From positions 62,001 through 126,000 of the forward strand of contig NZ_CP176502.1 of the NCBI RefSeq assembly GCF_046267875.1: DNA of 64,000 nucleotides. Reading direction: 5' to 3'. The notes under the pieces are model-generated. The model was not told where the DNA came from, made no database searches, and saw only the letters and a list, made by a program, of their open reading frames with translations. Shown in pieces: positions 7,458 through 16,937 of this stretch. The number at the start of each line of letters is the position of its first letter. Position 1 is the stretch's first letter. The DNA is from Mannheimia glucosida. Its GTDB lineage: Bacteria > Pseudomonadota > Gammaproteobacteria > Enterobacterales > Pasteurellaceae. The position numbers and the translations under genes were made by a program.

Positions 7458-9518
7458 ATGGTTAAATCAGTTAAATTAAAACGTAAGCAAGAAGCCCCTG
7501 TCGCAAAAGCAGAGCCTCAACAAGCAGAAGGTAAAAAAACACCGAGTTTTTTACCTACTCGCTTTAGAGTGGTTGTGTTTTTTATGCTATTAATGGTTGG
7601 TGGCTTACTAGCACAAACCGCCTATATTCAGCTTTTTGACTCTGAAAGATTAATTAAAGAGGCTAATAACCGCTCACTTCGTACTAAAGAACTCCAATTT
7701 ACCCGTGGACGTATTTTAGATCGTAACGGGCGTTTTCTCTCTATTAGTGTGCCAATGTACTCATTAACACTTGACCCGAGAGAATACTTTGATACTAAGC
7801 TGCGTCGTTCTAACGAAAGCTGGCGTGCCTTAGCGATTGAAATGGAAACATCAAAAGGTAAAATTGAGGCAAACGTTAATAAATTTATTGAAAAGAAAAA
7901 TTTTTCAAAAGAAAAAGTAGATTTTGATCCACGTTCTATTTTAAATACTAAAAGCGAAGGCTATTGGACTCAGCTTGCCCAAGTTACAGGCTTGGATTAC
8001 AACAGTTTAGTAGAAAAAGTACGGAATAACCCTAGTTCGGCTTTTTTACGTTTAGATAACGAAAATTTAGTAAGAGAACGCCAGAAATTCCAAGCATTAA
8101 GCAAAGAAATCGGCCGTTCCTATAATGACATAATGGACGAGCTTTATAGCAAAAACCGCCAGCGATTCCTTTATTTATCTCGTCATCAATCTGAAGCTAT
8201 TAGCGAATATGCAAAAGAACTAGATATTGATGCATTAGTGATTAAAGTCGAATCACGCCGTTTTTACCCGCTGGCAGAGGAATCTTCACAGTTGATCGGC
8301 TTTACTGACAAAGATGATATGCACGGTTCAGAAGGGCTGGAGCGTAGTTTTGATTCCTTACTGATCGGCAAAAACGGTAAACAAATTATCCGAAAAGATG
8401 CCAAAGGCAACATTGTGGAAAATATCCGTTCGGAGAAACAGTACGATCCGCAAGATGTTATGCTAAGCATTGATGAAGAATTGCAGTCTATGGTGTACGG
8501 TGAAATCAAAAAAGCGGTACAGGAAAATAATGCGGAATCAGGTACTGCAGTTTTGGTTGATGTGCAAACCGGCGAAATTTTGGCAATGGCAAATGCCCCA
8601 TCATTCAACCCAAATAAGCGGGATAGCTTTAAGCCCGAATTAATGCGTAACCGTGCGATTACCGATACCTTTGAACCGGGTTCAACGGTGAAACCTTTTA
8701 CGGTATTAACTGCATTACAAAATGGGGTAACTTATCGTGATGAGGTAATCAGTACACGCCCTTTTGTTGTCAATGGACATACAATTAAAGACGTTGCACC
8801 AAGAGATAGCCTGACGCTTACTGGCATCTTACAAAAATCCAGTAATATCGGGGTAAGTAAATTAGCCTTAAGAATGCCTGCCAATGCGTTAGTAGATACT
8901 TATACTAAAGTCGGCTTTGGTAAAGATACCGGCTTAGGCTTAGGCGAACAGCGAGGAACAAACGGTGATCGTAAACGCTGGGCAGACATTGAACGGGCGA
9001 CCCTTTCCTATGGATACGGTTTAAATGTTACGCCACTTCAGCTTGCTCGTGCTTATGCGACTTTAGGAAGTTTTGGGCTATATCGTCCGCTTTCAATTAC
9101 CAAAGTCGATCCGCCGGTGATTGGCGAACGGGTTCTACCGGAAAAAACCACCCGAGACGTAGTGCATATGATGGAAAGCGTTGCAGCTAAAGGCGAAGGC
9201 GGACACCGTGCAGCGGTAGACGGCTACCGTGTAGCCATCAAAACCGGTACAGCACGCAAATTAGAAAAAGGCAAATATGTTGAAAAATACATTGCTTATA
9301 CCGCAGGGCTTGCCCCGGCAAGCGATCCCCGCTTTGCATTAGTGGTATTAATCAACGAACCTAAAGCAGGCAACTACTATGGTGGCTTTGTTTCTGCACC
9401 ATTGTTCTCACGTATTATGGGTTACACGTTAAAACAACGTAATATTAAGCCGGATAACTTAACTGAAAATACCCAAAGTGCCGTGCGTGAAATTAAATTA
9501 GAACGCCCTATCAATTAA
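7458..9518 (+). CDS. ftsI: FtsI (PBP3), septal peptidoglycan transpeptidase
   Basis: Class B penicillin-binding protein that cross-links septal peptidoglycan with FtsW. The 686-residue product has a Lys-rich cytoplasmic tail, one membrane helix (about 34-53), the non-catalytic module with RGRILDRNGRFLS (about 83-95), and the transpeptidase domain. Catalytic motifs are visible: STVK in EPGSTVKPF near residue 408, SSN in LQKSSNIGVSK near 460, and KTGT in VAIKTGTARK near 594. It is about 75-100 residues longer than E. coli FtsI, with the extra length mostly in the N-terminal module after residue 110. It sits between ftsL and murE. Confidence 0.97.
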   Translation: MVKSVKLKRKQEAPVAKAEPQQAEGKKTPSFLPTRFRVVVFFMLLMVGGLLAQTAYIQLFDSERLIKEANNRSLRTKELQFTRGRILDRNGRFLSISVPMYSLTLDPREYFDTKLRRSNESWRALAIEMETSKGKIEANVNKFIEKKNFSKEKVDFDPRSILNTKSEGYWTQLAQVTGLDYNSLVEKVRNNPSSAFLRLDNENLVRERQKFQALSKEIGRSYNDIMDELYSKNRQRFLYLSRHQSEAISEYAKELDIDALVIKVESRRFYPLAEESSQLIGFTDKDDMHGSEGLERSFDSLLIGKNGKQIIRKDAKGNIVENIRSEKQYDPQDVMLSIDEELQSMVYGEIKKAVQENNAESGTAVLVDVQTGEILAMANAPSFNPNKRDSFKPELMRNRAITDTFEPGSTVKPFTVLTALQNGVTYRDEVISTRPFVVNGHTIKDVAPRDSLTLTGILQKSSNIGVSKLALRMPANALVDTYTKVGFGKDTGLGLGEQRGTNGDRKRWADIERATLSYGYGLNVTPLQLARAYATLGSFGLYRPLSITKVDPPVIGERVLPEKTTRDVVHMMESVAAKGEGGHRAAVDGYRVAIKTGTARKLEKGKYVEKYIAYTAGLAPASDPRFALVVLINEPKAGNYYGGFVSAPLFSRIMGYTLKQRNIKPDNLTENTQSAVREIKLERPIN

Positions 9519-9526
9519 GGTTAGCT

Positions 9527-11017
9527 ATGAAACGTTTACTCCCTTTTCTGACAGAACTTGATGCTTGGGTGGAAGAACTCACCGAGCTAAAACAAATGAC
9601 ACTTGACAGCCGACAAGTAAAGCCCGGCGATCTTTTTGTTGCCTTGAAAGGGCATCAAGTAGATGGCAGAAAATTTATTCCGAATGCGATAGAACAAGGG
9701 GCTGCAATTATTTTGGCTGAGGCTGATGAAGATCAACCGGAAATTGAGCTTGATCCGAAATTTGCAAAATTTAATCTAGATCGTACCGCTTGTTGCAAGG
9801 TTGTTTCAGTACCGAATTTGCCAAAATTGCTATCTGAAATTGCAGGGGCTTTTTACCATAACCCGTCACACAAGCTGACTTTAGCAGGCATTACCGGTAC
9901 GAACGGTAAAACGACTACCGCTCAATTATTGGCACAATGGCATAATTTATTGGGTGGAAAATCGGCAGTTATGGGTACTATCGGCAACGGTTTGTACGGA
10001 CAAGTGCAAGAAGCGGTAAATACCACCGGCTCCGCCATTGAAATTCAGCGTAATCTTGCCAACTTTGTTGAACTTGGAGCGGATTTTTGTGCGATGGAAG
10101 TCAGCTCTCACGGTTTGGCTCAATTTAGAGCGGAAGCCTTAGATTTTGATTTGGCGATCTTTACGAATTTAAGCCGAGATCATCTCGATTACCACAACAC
10201 GATGGAAGAGTATGCCCAAGCCAAATTCCGTCTCTTCAACGAATTAAGCACTAAAGCTCAGGTGATTAACGCCGATGATGAAATCGGGCGTGAATGGCTG
10301 ACACAATTACCGAATGCGGTTGCAGTAAGTACTGCTCCAGAGTTTGATAGCAATCATCGCTTTGTCAAAGCCACGGCAGTGAAATTTACCCTACAAGGAG
10401 CAAGCATTGCGTTTGAATCAAGCTGGGGCAATGGCGAGCTACACAGCCGTTTAATTGGGGCTTTCAATGTAAATAATCTGCTTACCGCCTTTGCCGGACT
10501 TTTAGCTCTTGGCTTTGATATTCAAGAACTAGTTAAAACCGCCCCGAATTTAGTTGGCGTAGCAGGCAGAATGGAATGTATCACCGCTCCAAATAAACCA
10601 ATGGTGATTGTGGACTATGCTCACACCCCGGATGCTCTCGAAAAAGCCCTACAAGCGGCTCGTTTACATTGCGAAGGCGAACTTTGGTGCATTTTCGGCT
10701 GTGGCGGCGACCGTGACGCCGGCAAACGCCCATTAATGGCAACGATTGCGGAGAAATTAGCCGATAAAGTGATTGCTACAGACGACAACCCTCGCACCGA
10801 AGATAATCAAAGGATTATGGCGGATATTGTTAAAGGCTTTAGTAAACCACAACAAATTATCCACAACCGTGAAGAGGCAATCAAAACCGCCATTGAGCAA
10901 GCTAAAGCCACAGATGTGATTTTAATCGCCGGCAAAGGACACGAAGATTATCAGATTATTGGCACAGAGAAGTTACATTTTTCGGATCAGGAAACAGCAA
11001 GGAAATATCTATTTTAA
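9527..11017 (+). CDS. murE: MurE, UDP-MurNAc-L-Ala-D-Glu:meso-DAP ligase
   Basis: Cytoplasmic ATP-dependent ligase that adds the third stem residue to the peptidoglycan precursor. The 496-residue product shows the Mur ligase ATP site GITGTNGKTTTAQLL near residue 120, the EVSSHGLAQ block, and DNPRTED near residue 417; the DNPR motif is the known signature of meso-diaminopimelate specificity. The C-terminal IAGKGHEDYQ is also conserved. It lies 8 nt after ftsI. Its stop is followed within a few bases by a long palindromic repeat element that separates it from murF. Confidence 0.97.
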   Translation: MKRLLPFLTELDAWVEELTELKQMTLDSRQVKPGDLFVALKGHQVDGRKFIPNAIEQGAAIILAEADEDQPEIELDPKFAKFNLDRTACCKVVSVPNLPKLLSEIAGAFYHNPSHKLTLAGITGTNGKTTTAQLLAQWHNLLGGKSAVMGTIGNGLYGQVQEAVNTTGSAIEIQRNLANFVELGADFCAMEVSSHGLAQFRAEALDFDLAIFTNLSRDHLDYHNTMEEYAQAKFRLFNELSTKAQVINADDEIGREWLTQLPNAVAVSTAPEFDSNHRFVKATAVKFTLQGASIAFESSWGNGELHSRLIGAFNVNNLLTAFAGLLALGFDIQELVKTAPNLVGVAGRMECITAPNKPMVIVDYAHTPDALEKALQAARLHCEGELWCIFGCGGDRDAGKRPLMATIAEKLADKVIATDDNPRTEDNQRIMADIVKGFSKPQQIIHNREEAIKTAIEQAKATDVILIAGKGHEDYQIIGTEKLHFSDQETARKYLF

Positions 11018-11563
11018 TGTTACTTTCTTTGCTTCGCCAAAGAAAGTAACCAAAGAAAGGCGACCCTACTTCACCGCTGTCTTCGCTTGGTTTGAATTTG
11101 CTTAACGAAAAAATTCCAAACTCGCAGCTTTGCTGCTCAAACAAGGAATTTTTCCTACAAATTCAAAGTCGATCAGGCGGTTCAGAAGGGAACCCGGCAG
11201 AGCATCATTTTGCAAAATTTTTCAAAAAAATCACCGCTTGTATGGTCGGATCGGGTTCCCTTCTGAGTTGCCCGAACGACTTGAAATTTTTAGGAAAATA
11301 ACCCGAGCGAGAGCGAAGCGAACATCAGGGTTATTTTTCGTTAAGAAAATTTCAACCAAGTGAGGACAAACGCTTTAGCGTTTGAGCGTTGGCTTCGCCA
11401 ACGACCCCGAAGGGGCGAGCAAGTAAGCTATGCGAACTTGCGAGTAGTGCAACGAAGCAGGGTGTACTTTCTTTTGGTTACTTTTCTTTGCACAAGCAAA
11501 GAAAAGTGACAGTGACAAATACAAAATGCTCGTAATTAATTTTATAAAGAAAAAGATAAATCA
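11018..11563. repeat. Long nested palindromic repeat element between murE and murF
   Basis: This 546-nt gap holds no convincing gene. From 11020 to about 11510 it is a large imperfect palindrome. The ends match as inverted repeats (11020-11064 against 11465-11509), and each end also folds alone: a perfect 12-bp hairpin at 11020-11049 and a 14-bp hairpin at 11478-11509. Inside, CTTGGTTTGAATTTGCTTAA near 11095 is mirrored near 11345, and CAGAAGGGAACCCG near 11182 is mirrored near 11250. The centre carries an uptake signal (ACCGCTTGT near 11231). A cluster of small hairpins (11367-11415) interrupts the right arm. Short open frames here are products of the repeat. A half copy lies at 14140-14317. 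Confidence 0.85.
11367..11415. repeat. Triloop hairpin array (copy 1)
   Basis: Three adjacent hairpins: CAAACGC/GCGTTTG (loop TTTA), CGTTGGC/GCCAACG (loop TTC, 11387-11403) and CCCC/GGGG (loop GAA, 11405-11415). Related arrays with the GTTGGC/GCCAAC unit recur at 49696 and 53639. The array is absent from the otherwise matching half element at 14140-14317, so it looks like a nested insertion. Confidence 0.8.
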
Positions 11564-12958
11564 ATGATAAAACTAACCACCCAACAAATCGCTCAAATCC
11601 TAAATGCCAAATTGGTCGGCAATGGCGATATTAGCGTTGAAACAACCAGCACCGACACCCGACAAGCGGTCGAAAACGGCTTATTTTTTGCATTAAAGGG
11701 CGAGAACTTTGATGCTCATCACTATCTTAAAAATGCCGTTAATCAAGGCTGTGTGGCAGTTGTGGTAGAGCGTGAATGTGAGATTAATGTGCCACAAATT
11801 GTAGTAGCAGATACTCGTCTTGCGTTGGGTGAATTAGCGAAATGGTTAAAAGCCAAGCTGAACCCGAAAACCGTGGCGATGACAGGCTCTTCCGGTAAAA
11901 CAACCGTCAAAGAGATGACGGCAAAAATTCTGCAAAAAATGACCGCTTGTGAACAGGAAGTGCTTTATACTTTTGGTAACTTAAACAATGACTTAGGTGT
12001 ACCGATGACCTTGCTTCGCTTAACCGAACAGCATAAATATGCGGTGATTGAGTTGGGGGCAAATCATATCGGTGAAATCGCTTATACCACTGCTATCGCT
12101 CAGCCTGATGCCTGTTTGGTGAATAATGTAGCTGCGGCACATTTAGAAGGTTTTGGTTCATTAGAAGGTGTAGCTCAAGCCAAAGGCGAAATTTATCGTG
12201 GTCTGAAAGAGAATGGCAAAGCGATTGTCAATTTAGCGTTTTATTATCCGCAATGGCAGAAAGAGATTGGCTCACGAGAAATGCAATCTTTCTCTTATAT
12301 CGATTCAGATTCGGATTCTTACGCTGATTACTGGGCGGAAGATGTCGAGCTACATTTAAGCGGTTCACGCTTTACGCTACATACCCCACAAGGTGAAATT
12401 ACCATTGATCTGCCTTATTTGGGCAAACATAACGTGAGCAATGCCTTAGCGGCAACTTCATTGGCGATGTCTGTCGGGGCAACGCTAGAGGCAGTCAAAG
12501 CAGGGCTTGAGCAACGTTCAATGGTAAAAGGGCGTTTGTATCCGGTGCAAATTAATGACCACTGCTTATTTATTGATGACACCTACAATGCCAATGTAGA
12601 TTCAATGAAATCGGCGATTTCTGTTTTGGAAAATTATCCAGCTTACCGTATTTTTGCAGTGGGCGATATGGCGGAATTGGGCGAAGAAAGTGGCAAATGC
12701 CACCAAGAAGTAGCTGATTTTGCCCAAAATGCAGCGTTAGATTTAATAGTGAGTTTCGGTAAAGAGAGTGCGGTAATCAGCCAACAGGCAGCACATCATT
12801 TTACCGATAAACAGCAAATGGTTGATTTCCTACTGCCGATTATTTTGCAAAAAATCGAACAAAAACAACCGCTTGTATTATTAGCAAAAGGCTCTCGTAG
12901 CCAGAAAATGGAAACGCTGATTTCCGAATTGTGTAAACCATTTAACCTAAATTTCTAA
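11564..12958 (+). CDS. murF: MurF, UDP-MurNAc-tripeptide:D-Ala-D-Ala ligase
   Basis: Adds D-Ala-D-Ala to UDP-MurNAc-tripeptide, completing the pentapeptide precursor. The 464-residue product has the N-terminal substrate domain (STDTRQAVENGLFFALKGENFD), the ATP-binding AMTGSSGKTTVKEMTAKIL near residue 106, IELGANHIGEIAYT, and the C-terminal DDTYNANVDSMKSAI and LAKGSRSQKME blocks. An AAAGATAAATCA stretch precedes the ATG. The gene contains several uptake signals, for example near 11663 and 11940, which encode ordinary residues. mraY follows 20 nt later. Confidence 0.96.
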   Translation: MIKLTTQQIAQILNAKLVGNGDISVETTSTDTRQAVENGLFFALKGENFDAHHYLKNAVNQGCVAVVVERECEINVPQIVVADTRLALGELAKWLKAKLNPKTVAMTGSSGKTTVKEMTAKILQKMTACEQEVLYTFGNLNNDLGVPMTLLRLTEQHKYAVIELGANHIGEIAYTTAIAQPDACLVNNVAAAHLEGFGSLEGVAQAKGEIYRGLKENGKAIVNLAFYYPQWQKEIGSREMQSFSYIDSDSDSYADYWAEDVELHLSGSRFTLHTPQGEITIDLPYLGKHNVSNALAATSLAMSVGATLEAVKAGLEQRSMVKGRLYPVQINDHCLFIDDTYNANVDSMKSAISVLENYPAYRIFAVGDMAELGEESGKCHQEVADFAQNAALDLIVSFGKESAVISQQAAHHFTDKQQMVDFLLPIILQKIEQKQPLVLLAKGSRSQKMETLISELCKPFNLNF

Positions 12959-12978
12959 TTATTTTTAAGGACTAAGCA

Positions 12979-14061
12979 ATGTTAGTTTGGCTTGCAGAAC
13001 TATTGGTTCAATATAACACAGCGTTTAACGTTGTTTCTTATATTACTTTCCGTGCCATTATGGCGTTATTAACTGCAATGGGGATCGGGCTTTGGATCGG
13101 GCCGAAAGTGATCCGCCGTTTGCAGATCTTAAAATTTGGTCAGGAAGTGCGTAATGACGGGCCGGAAAGCCATTTCAAAAAACGTGGTACGCCAACAATG
13201 GGCGGTGTGATGATTCTCGCAGCAATTGGCGTGAGTGCGTTACTTTGGGCGGATCTGCGTAATTCCTATGTTTGGTTCACACTATTTGTGCTATTTGGCT
13301 ACGGTGCAGTAGGTTTTGTGGATGATTATCGCAAAATTGCCCGCAAAAATACCGATGGTTTGATTGCTCGTTGGAAATATTTTTGGTTATCTGCCATTGC
13401 ATTAGTGGCGGTGTTTGGTATGTATGCAGTGGGGAAAGATACCGCAGCAACTCAATTAGTGGTGCCGTTTTTTAAAGACGTGATGCCACAGCTTGGTTTA
13501 TTTTACATTGTGTTAGCCTATTTCGTGATTGTCGGCACCAGTAATGCAGTAAACCTAACGGACGGCTTAGACGGGCTTGCGATTGTGCCAACTATTATGG
13601 TCGCATCTGCCTTTGCGTTAATTGCGTGGGCAACCGGTAACTTTAACTTTGCACAATATTTACATATTCCTTTTATTCCAAATGCCGGCGAATTGGTAAT
13701 TTTATGTACCGCCATTGTGGGAGCAGGTTTAGGGTTCTTATGGTATAACACTTACCCTGCACAGGTGTTTATGGGCGATGTTGGCTCACTTTCGCTCGGC
13801 GGTGCATTAGGTGTGATTGCAGTATTGGTTCGCCAAGAATTATTATTGGTGGTAATGGGTGGAGTGTTTGTAGTTGAAGCTCTCTCGGTGATTTTACAAG
13901 TGGGTTCATACAAATTACGCCAAAAACGTATTTTCCGAATGGCACCAATTCACCACCATTTTGAACTCAAAGGCTGGCCTGAACCACGCGTTATCGTGCG
14001 TTTCTGGATTATCACGCTAATGCTGGTGTTAGTCGGCTTAGTAACATTGAAATTACGTTAA
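12979..14061 (+). CDS. mraY: MraY, phospho-MurNAc-pentapeptide translocase
   Basis: Integral membrane enzyme that transfers phospho-MurNAc-pentapeptide to undecaprenyl phosphate, forming lipid I. The 360-residue product has about ten membrane helices and the family signatures GTPTMGGVMIL, the paired aspartates FVDDYRK near residue 115, NAVNLTDGLDGLA near 190, GDVGSLSLGGALG near 265 and the triple-His motif MAPIHHHFELKGW near 323. Length equals that of E. coli MraY. The start is preceded by TTTAAGGACTAAGCA. A hairpin terminator and a half copy of the palindromic repeat follow before murD. Confidence 0.97.
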   Translation: MLVWLAELLVQYNTAFNVVSYITFRAIMALLTAMGIGLWIGPKVIRRLQILKFGQEVRNDGPESHFKKRGTPTMGGVMILAAIGVSALLWADLRNSYVWFTLFVLFGYGAVGFVDDYRKIARKNTDGLIARWKYFWLSAIALVAVFGMYAVGKDTAATQLVVPFFKDVMPQLGLFYIVLAYFVIVGTSNAVNLTDGLDGLAIVPTIMVASAFALIAWATGNFNFAQYLHIPFIPNAGELVILCTAIVGAGLGFLWYNTYPAQVFMGDVGSLSLGGALGVIAVLVRQELLLVVMGGVFVVEALSVILQVGSYKLRQKRIFRMAPIHHHFELKGWPEPRVIVRFWIITLMLVLVGLVTLKLR

Positions 14062-14069
14062 TTGATTGA

Positions 14070-14108
14070 ATAAGGTGCATTTAGATAATGTGCCTTATGT
14101 TATTTTTA
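14070..14108 (+). terminator. Possible terminator between mraY and murD
   Basis: A 10-bp stem with two G-T pairs (14070-14079 with 14089-14098), followed by GTTATTTTT. It lies inside an operon, so any termination would be partial. Confidence 0.5.
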
Positions 14109-14139
14109 AATTACAGAAGAAATGAATGGGATAGAAGAG

Positions 14140-14317
14140 CGGGTTCCCTTCTGAGTTGCCCGAACGATTTGAAATTTTTAGGAAAATAACCCGAAAGAGA
14201 GCGAAGCGAACATCAGGGTTATTTTTCGTTAAGAAAATTTCAACCAAGTGAGGCTGGCAACGAAGCAGGATGTGCTTTCTTTTGGTTCTTTTCTTTGCAC
14301 AAGCAAAGAAAAGTGAC
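14140..14317. repeat. Half copy of the palindromic repeat element, mraY-murD gap
   Basis: Matches the right arm of the 11020-11510 element from GGGTTCCCTTCTGAGTTGCC to GCAAAGAAAAGTGAC, with only scattered differences. It lacks the left arm and lacks the roughly 80-nt triloop hairpin array; the joint reads GTGAGGCTGGCAACGAAGCAGG here. It fills most of the 276-nt gap. I see no gene in the gap. Confidence 0.88.
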
Positions 14318-14337
14318 ATAAATTTAGAGAATAAAGT

Positions 14338-15639
14338 ATGCAAAAACAATACGAAAACAAAACCGTTACTATTATCGGCTTAGGCACAACAGGGTTATCT
14401 TGTGTGGATTTCTTTAAGAAAAAAAATGCCAATATCCAAGTGATTGACACCCGAGCAAACCCTACCGGAGCGGATAAATTAGACGCAACGATTCCGTTGC
14501 ATACTGGTGGGCTAAATAGTGAATGGTTGCTGAAATCTGATCTTATTGTAATTAGCCCGGGCTTAGCCGTTGCGACACCTGAAATTCAGCAAGCTATTCA
14601 AGCAGGTGTTGAAGTGGTCGGTGATGTTGAACTGTTTTGTCGTGAGGCAAAAGCCCCGATTATTGCGATCACCGGTTCAAACGGCAAAAGTACCGTAACG
14701 ACTTTAACCACCGAAATGGCAAAGCAAGCGGGGATTAAAGTGGGAATGGGCGGTAACATCGGTGTGCCGGTATTAAGTTTGCTGGAAGGGGATTATGAAC
14801 TTTTTGTGCTTGAGTTATCCAGTTTCCAGCTTGAGACCACTTATTCACTGAAAGCAAAAGCTGCTACCATTTTAAATATCAGTGAAGATCATATGGATCG
14901 TTATGATTCGATTGCCGACTACCGCCAAGCTAAATTGCGGATTTACGATAATGCGGAAAATATCATCGTAAACGGTGAAGATGCTCAAACTTACCCGATA
15001 CAAGCGGTCAAAAAAATGATTCGTTTTGCAGAACAAAATGCGGAATATAGCCTACGCAACCAAATGCTTTATTCAGGTGATGATGCGATTATCCAGACCA
15101 AACAGATGCTGATTAGCGGTCGTCATAATGAAATGAATGCGTTAGCTGCAATGGCACTGGCAGAGGCGGCGAATGTTCCGCGTGAAGGTATTGTGAAAGC
15201 TCTGCAAATTTATGGCGGTTTGCCACACCGTTTCCAAGCAGTGGCAACTAACGATGGTGTACGTTGGGTAAATGATTCCAAAGCCACCAATGTGGGCAGC
15301 ACAGTTGCAGCTCTAAACGGCTTGAATGTTGCCGGTACACTTTATTTACTTTTAGGTGGAGACGGCAAGGCTGCTGATTTTTCCGAACTCAAACCATTAA
15401 TTAATAAGCCAAATATTGTCTGCTATTGTTTCGGGCAAGATGGAGCGGCATTGGCAGAATTAAGTGAACAAAGTGTGTTGGTTGAAACGATGCAAAAAGC
15501 GGTTGAAGCAATCCGCTCACAACTGAAAAAAGGCGATATGGTACTGCTTTCTCCGGCTTGTGCCAGTTTAGATCAGTTTAAAAATTTTGAGCAACGTGGT
15601 GAGATATTTATGGCATTAGCACAAGGACAGCACGCATAA
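14338..15639 (+). CDS. murD: MurD, UDP-MurNAc-L-Ala:D-Glu ligase
   Basis: Adds D-glutamate to UDP-MurNAc-L-alanine. The 433-residue product begins with a Rossmann-like uracil-recognition domain (TVTIIGLGTTGLSCVDFF), then the ATP site ITGSNGKSTVTTLTTEMA near residue 112, the ELSSFQLETT block, SEDHMDRY, and the C-terminal NDSKATNVGSTVAAL and LLSPACASLDQF motifs conserved in MurD. Its stop overlaps the ftsW start by one base (TAATG), indicating translational coupling. Confidence 0.97.
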   Translation: MQKQYENKTVTIIGLGTTGLSCVDFFKKKNANIQVIDTRANPTGADKLDATIPLHTGGLNSEWLLKSDLIVISPGLAVATPEIQQAIQAGVEVVGDVELFCREAKAPIIAITGSNGKSTVTTLTTEMAKQAGIKVGMGGNIGVPVLSLLEGDYELFVLELSSFQLETTYSLKAKAATILNISEDHMDRYDSIADYRQAKLRIYDNAENIIVNGEDAQTYPIQAVKKMIRFAEQNAEYSLRNQMLYSGDDAIIQTKQMLISGRHNEMNALAAMALAEAANVPREGIVKALQIYGGLPHRFQAVATNDGVRWVNDSKATNVGSTVAALNGLNVAGTLYLLLGGDGKAADFSELKPLINKPNIVCYCFGQDGAALAELSEQSVLVETMQKAVEAIRSQLKKGDMVLLSPACASLDQFKNFEQRGEIFMALAQGQHA

Positions 15640-16817
15640 TGTTAGAAAGAATTAAGTCGGAATGGGATAAATGGGTCAGATTAACCCCTTCTAATTCACT
15701 TTATGATAGAACTCTGATTTGGTTGTTTTTAGGCCTGCTGATTATTGGTTTTGTGATGGTAACATCTGCTTCACTCCCAGTTAGCACAAGGTTGAATAAC
15801 GATCCATTTTATTTTGCGATTCGAGATGGGCTGTATATTATTGCTTCAATTATCTTTTGTTATGTTTTTGTACAAATCCCAATTGAAAAATGGGAAAAGC
15901 ATAACTTGGCACTGTTTTTTATTTCAATCGGTTTTTTAATCGCCGTACTCATTTTTGGTCGCTCAATTAATGGTGCAGTGCGTTGGATTCCGTTGGGTAT
16001 TCTCAACTTTCAGCCGGCAGAATTAGCGAAATTGGCGGTAATTTGCTATTTTGCCAGTTTCTATGTGCGCAAATATGATGAAATTCGTAAGGAAAAAGCC
16101 AGTTTCTGGCGACCGGCAGTGATTTTATTCTTATTCGGCTTCTTGCTGATTTTGCAGCCGGATTTAGGCAGTACCTTTGTGTTATTTGTCCTTACTTTCT
16201 CAATGTTGTTTATTGTAGGGGCGAAAATTATGCAATTTATGTTCTTAGGTGTTGTTGGAGCGGTGCTATTTGCTGTACTTATTTTAACCTCTGAATACCG
16301 TTTAAAACGTGTTACCTCCTTTATGGATCCGTTTGCTGATGCTTATGGAGATGGATTCCAATTATCTAATTCTCAAATGGCATTTGGACAAGGTGAATTT
16401 TGGGGGCAAGGCTTAGGTAATTCGGTACAAAAGCTAGAATATTTACCTGAAGCCCATACTGACTTTGTAATGGCGGTTATTGGTGAAGAATTTGGTTTCT
16501 TTGGTATTGCTTGCATCGTACTTTTACTTATTCTATTAACGGTGAGAGCCTTAAAAATCAGTAAAGAATCTTTGGTGTTGGAAGAGCGTTTTAAAGGCTA
16601 TATGGCATTTGGGATTGCGATTTGGGTGTTCCTACAAGGCTTCGTAAACTTAGGAGTAGCATCAGGTTTGCTGCCAACTAAGGGTTTAACCTTCCCATTA
16701 GTGAGTTATGGCGGTTCGAGTTTGGTAATTATGTCGATTGCGATTGCGGTCTTGCTTCGAATTGACCACGAAAACCGTGCCGAGCGAATCGGGCACGCAA
16801 AAATTAAAACCATCTAG
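15639..16817 (+). CDS. ftsW: FtsW, septal peptidoglycan glycosyltransferase
   Basis: SEDS-family membrane glycosyltransferase that polymerises lipid II at the septum with FtsI. The 392-residue protein has about ten membrane helices. Family motifs include NGAVRWIPLGILNFQPAEL near residues 108-128, LQPDLGSTFVLF, the EAHTDFVMAVIGEE loop (about 269-282) containing the conserved acidic residues, and PLVSYGGSSL near 355. The N-terminal cytoplasmic tail is somewhat extended. It overlaps murD by one base. An inverted uptake-signal pair follows before murG. Confidence 0.96.
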   Translation: MLERIKSEWDKWVRLTPSNSLYDRTLIWLFLGLLIIGFVMVTSASLPVSTRLNNDPFYFAIRDGLYIIASIIFCYVFVQIPIEKWEKHNLALFFISIGFLIAVLIFGRSINGAVRWIPLGILNFQPAELAKLAVICYFASFYVRKYDEIRKEKASFWRPAVILFLFGFLLILQPDLGSTFVLFVLTFSMLFIVGAKIMQFMFLGVVGAVLFAVLILTSEYRLKRVTSFMDPFADAYGDGFQLSNSQMAFGQGEFWGQGLGNSVQKLEYLPEAHTDFVMAVIGEEFGFFGIACIVLLLILLTVRALKISKESLVLEERFKGYMAFGIAIWVFLQGFVNLGVASGLLPTKGLTFPLVSYGGSSLVIMSIAIAVLLRIDHENRAERIGHAKIKTI

Positions 16818-16820
16818 CCG

Positions 16821-16870
16821 AGCGGTCTGCAACGTTACAATTTGCAAATTTTTACAAAAATGAGACCGCT
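16821..16870. repeat. Inverted uptake-signal pair between ftsW and murG
   Basis: AGCGGTCT (16821-16828) and AGACCGCT (16863-16870, continuing to the full core ACCGCTTGT) flank an A/T-rich spacer. In Pasteurellaceae such pairs often act as terminators; here it lies within a co-directional cluster. Confidence 0.65.
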
Positions 16871-16937
16871 TGTATTAGCTGGAAAGCATAAAAATTCAGT
16901 AAAATAACACCTTTGTTGAGATGAAAAAGAGTTAAAT

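Noticed and set aside
11092..11363. Two overlapping open frames in the murE-murF gap
   Set aside because: They lie wholly in the palindromic repeat, have no ribosome site and no protein-like pattern.
14095..14450. Minus-strand frames across the mraY-murD gap
   Set aside because: They span the half repeat element and run into murD on the opposite strand.
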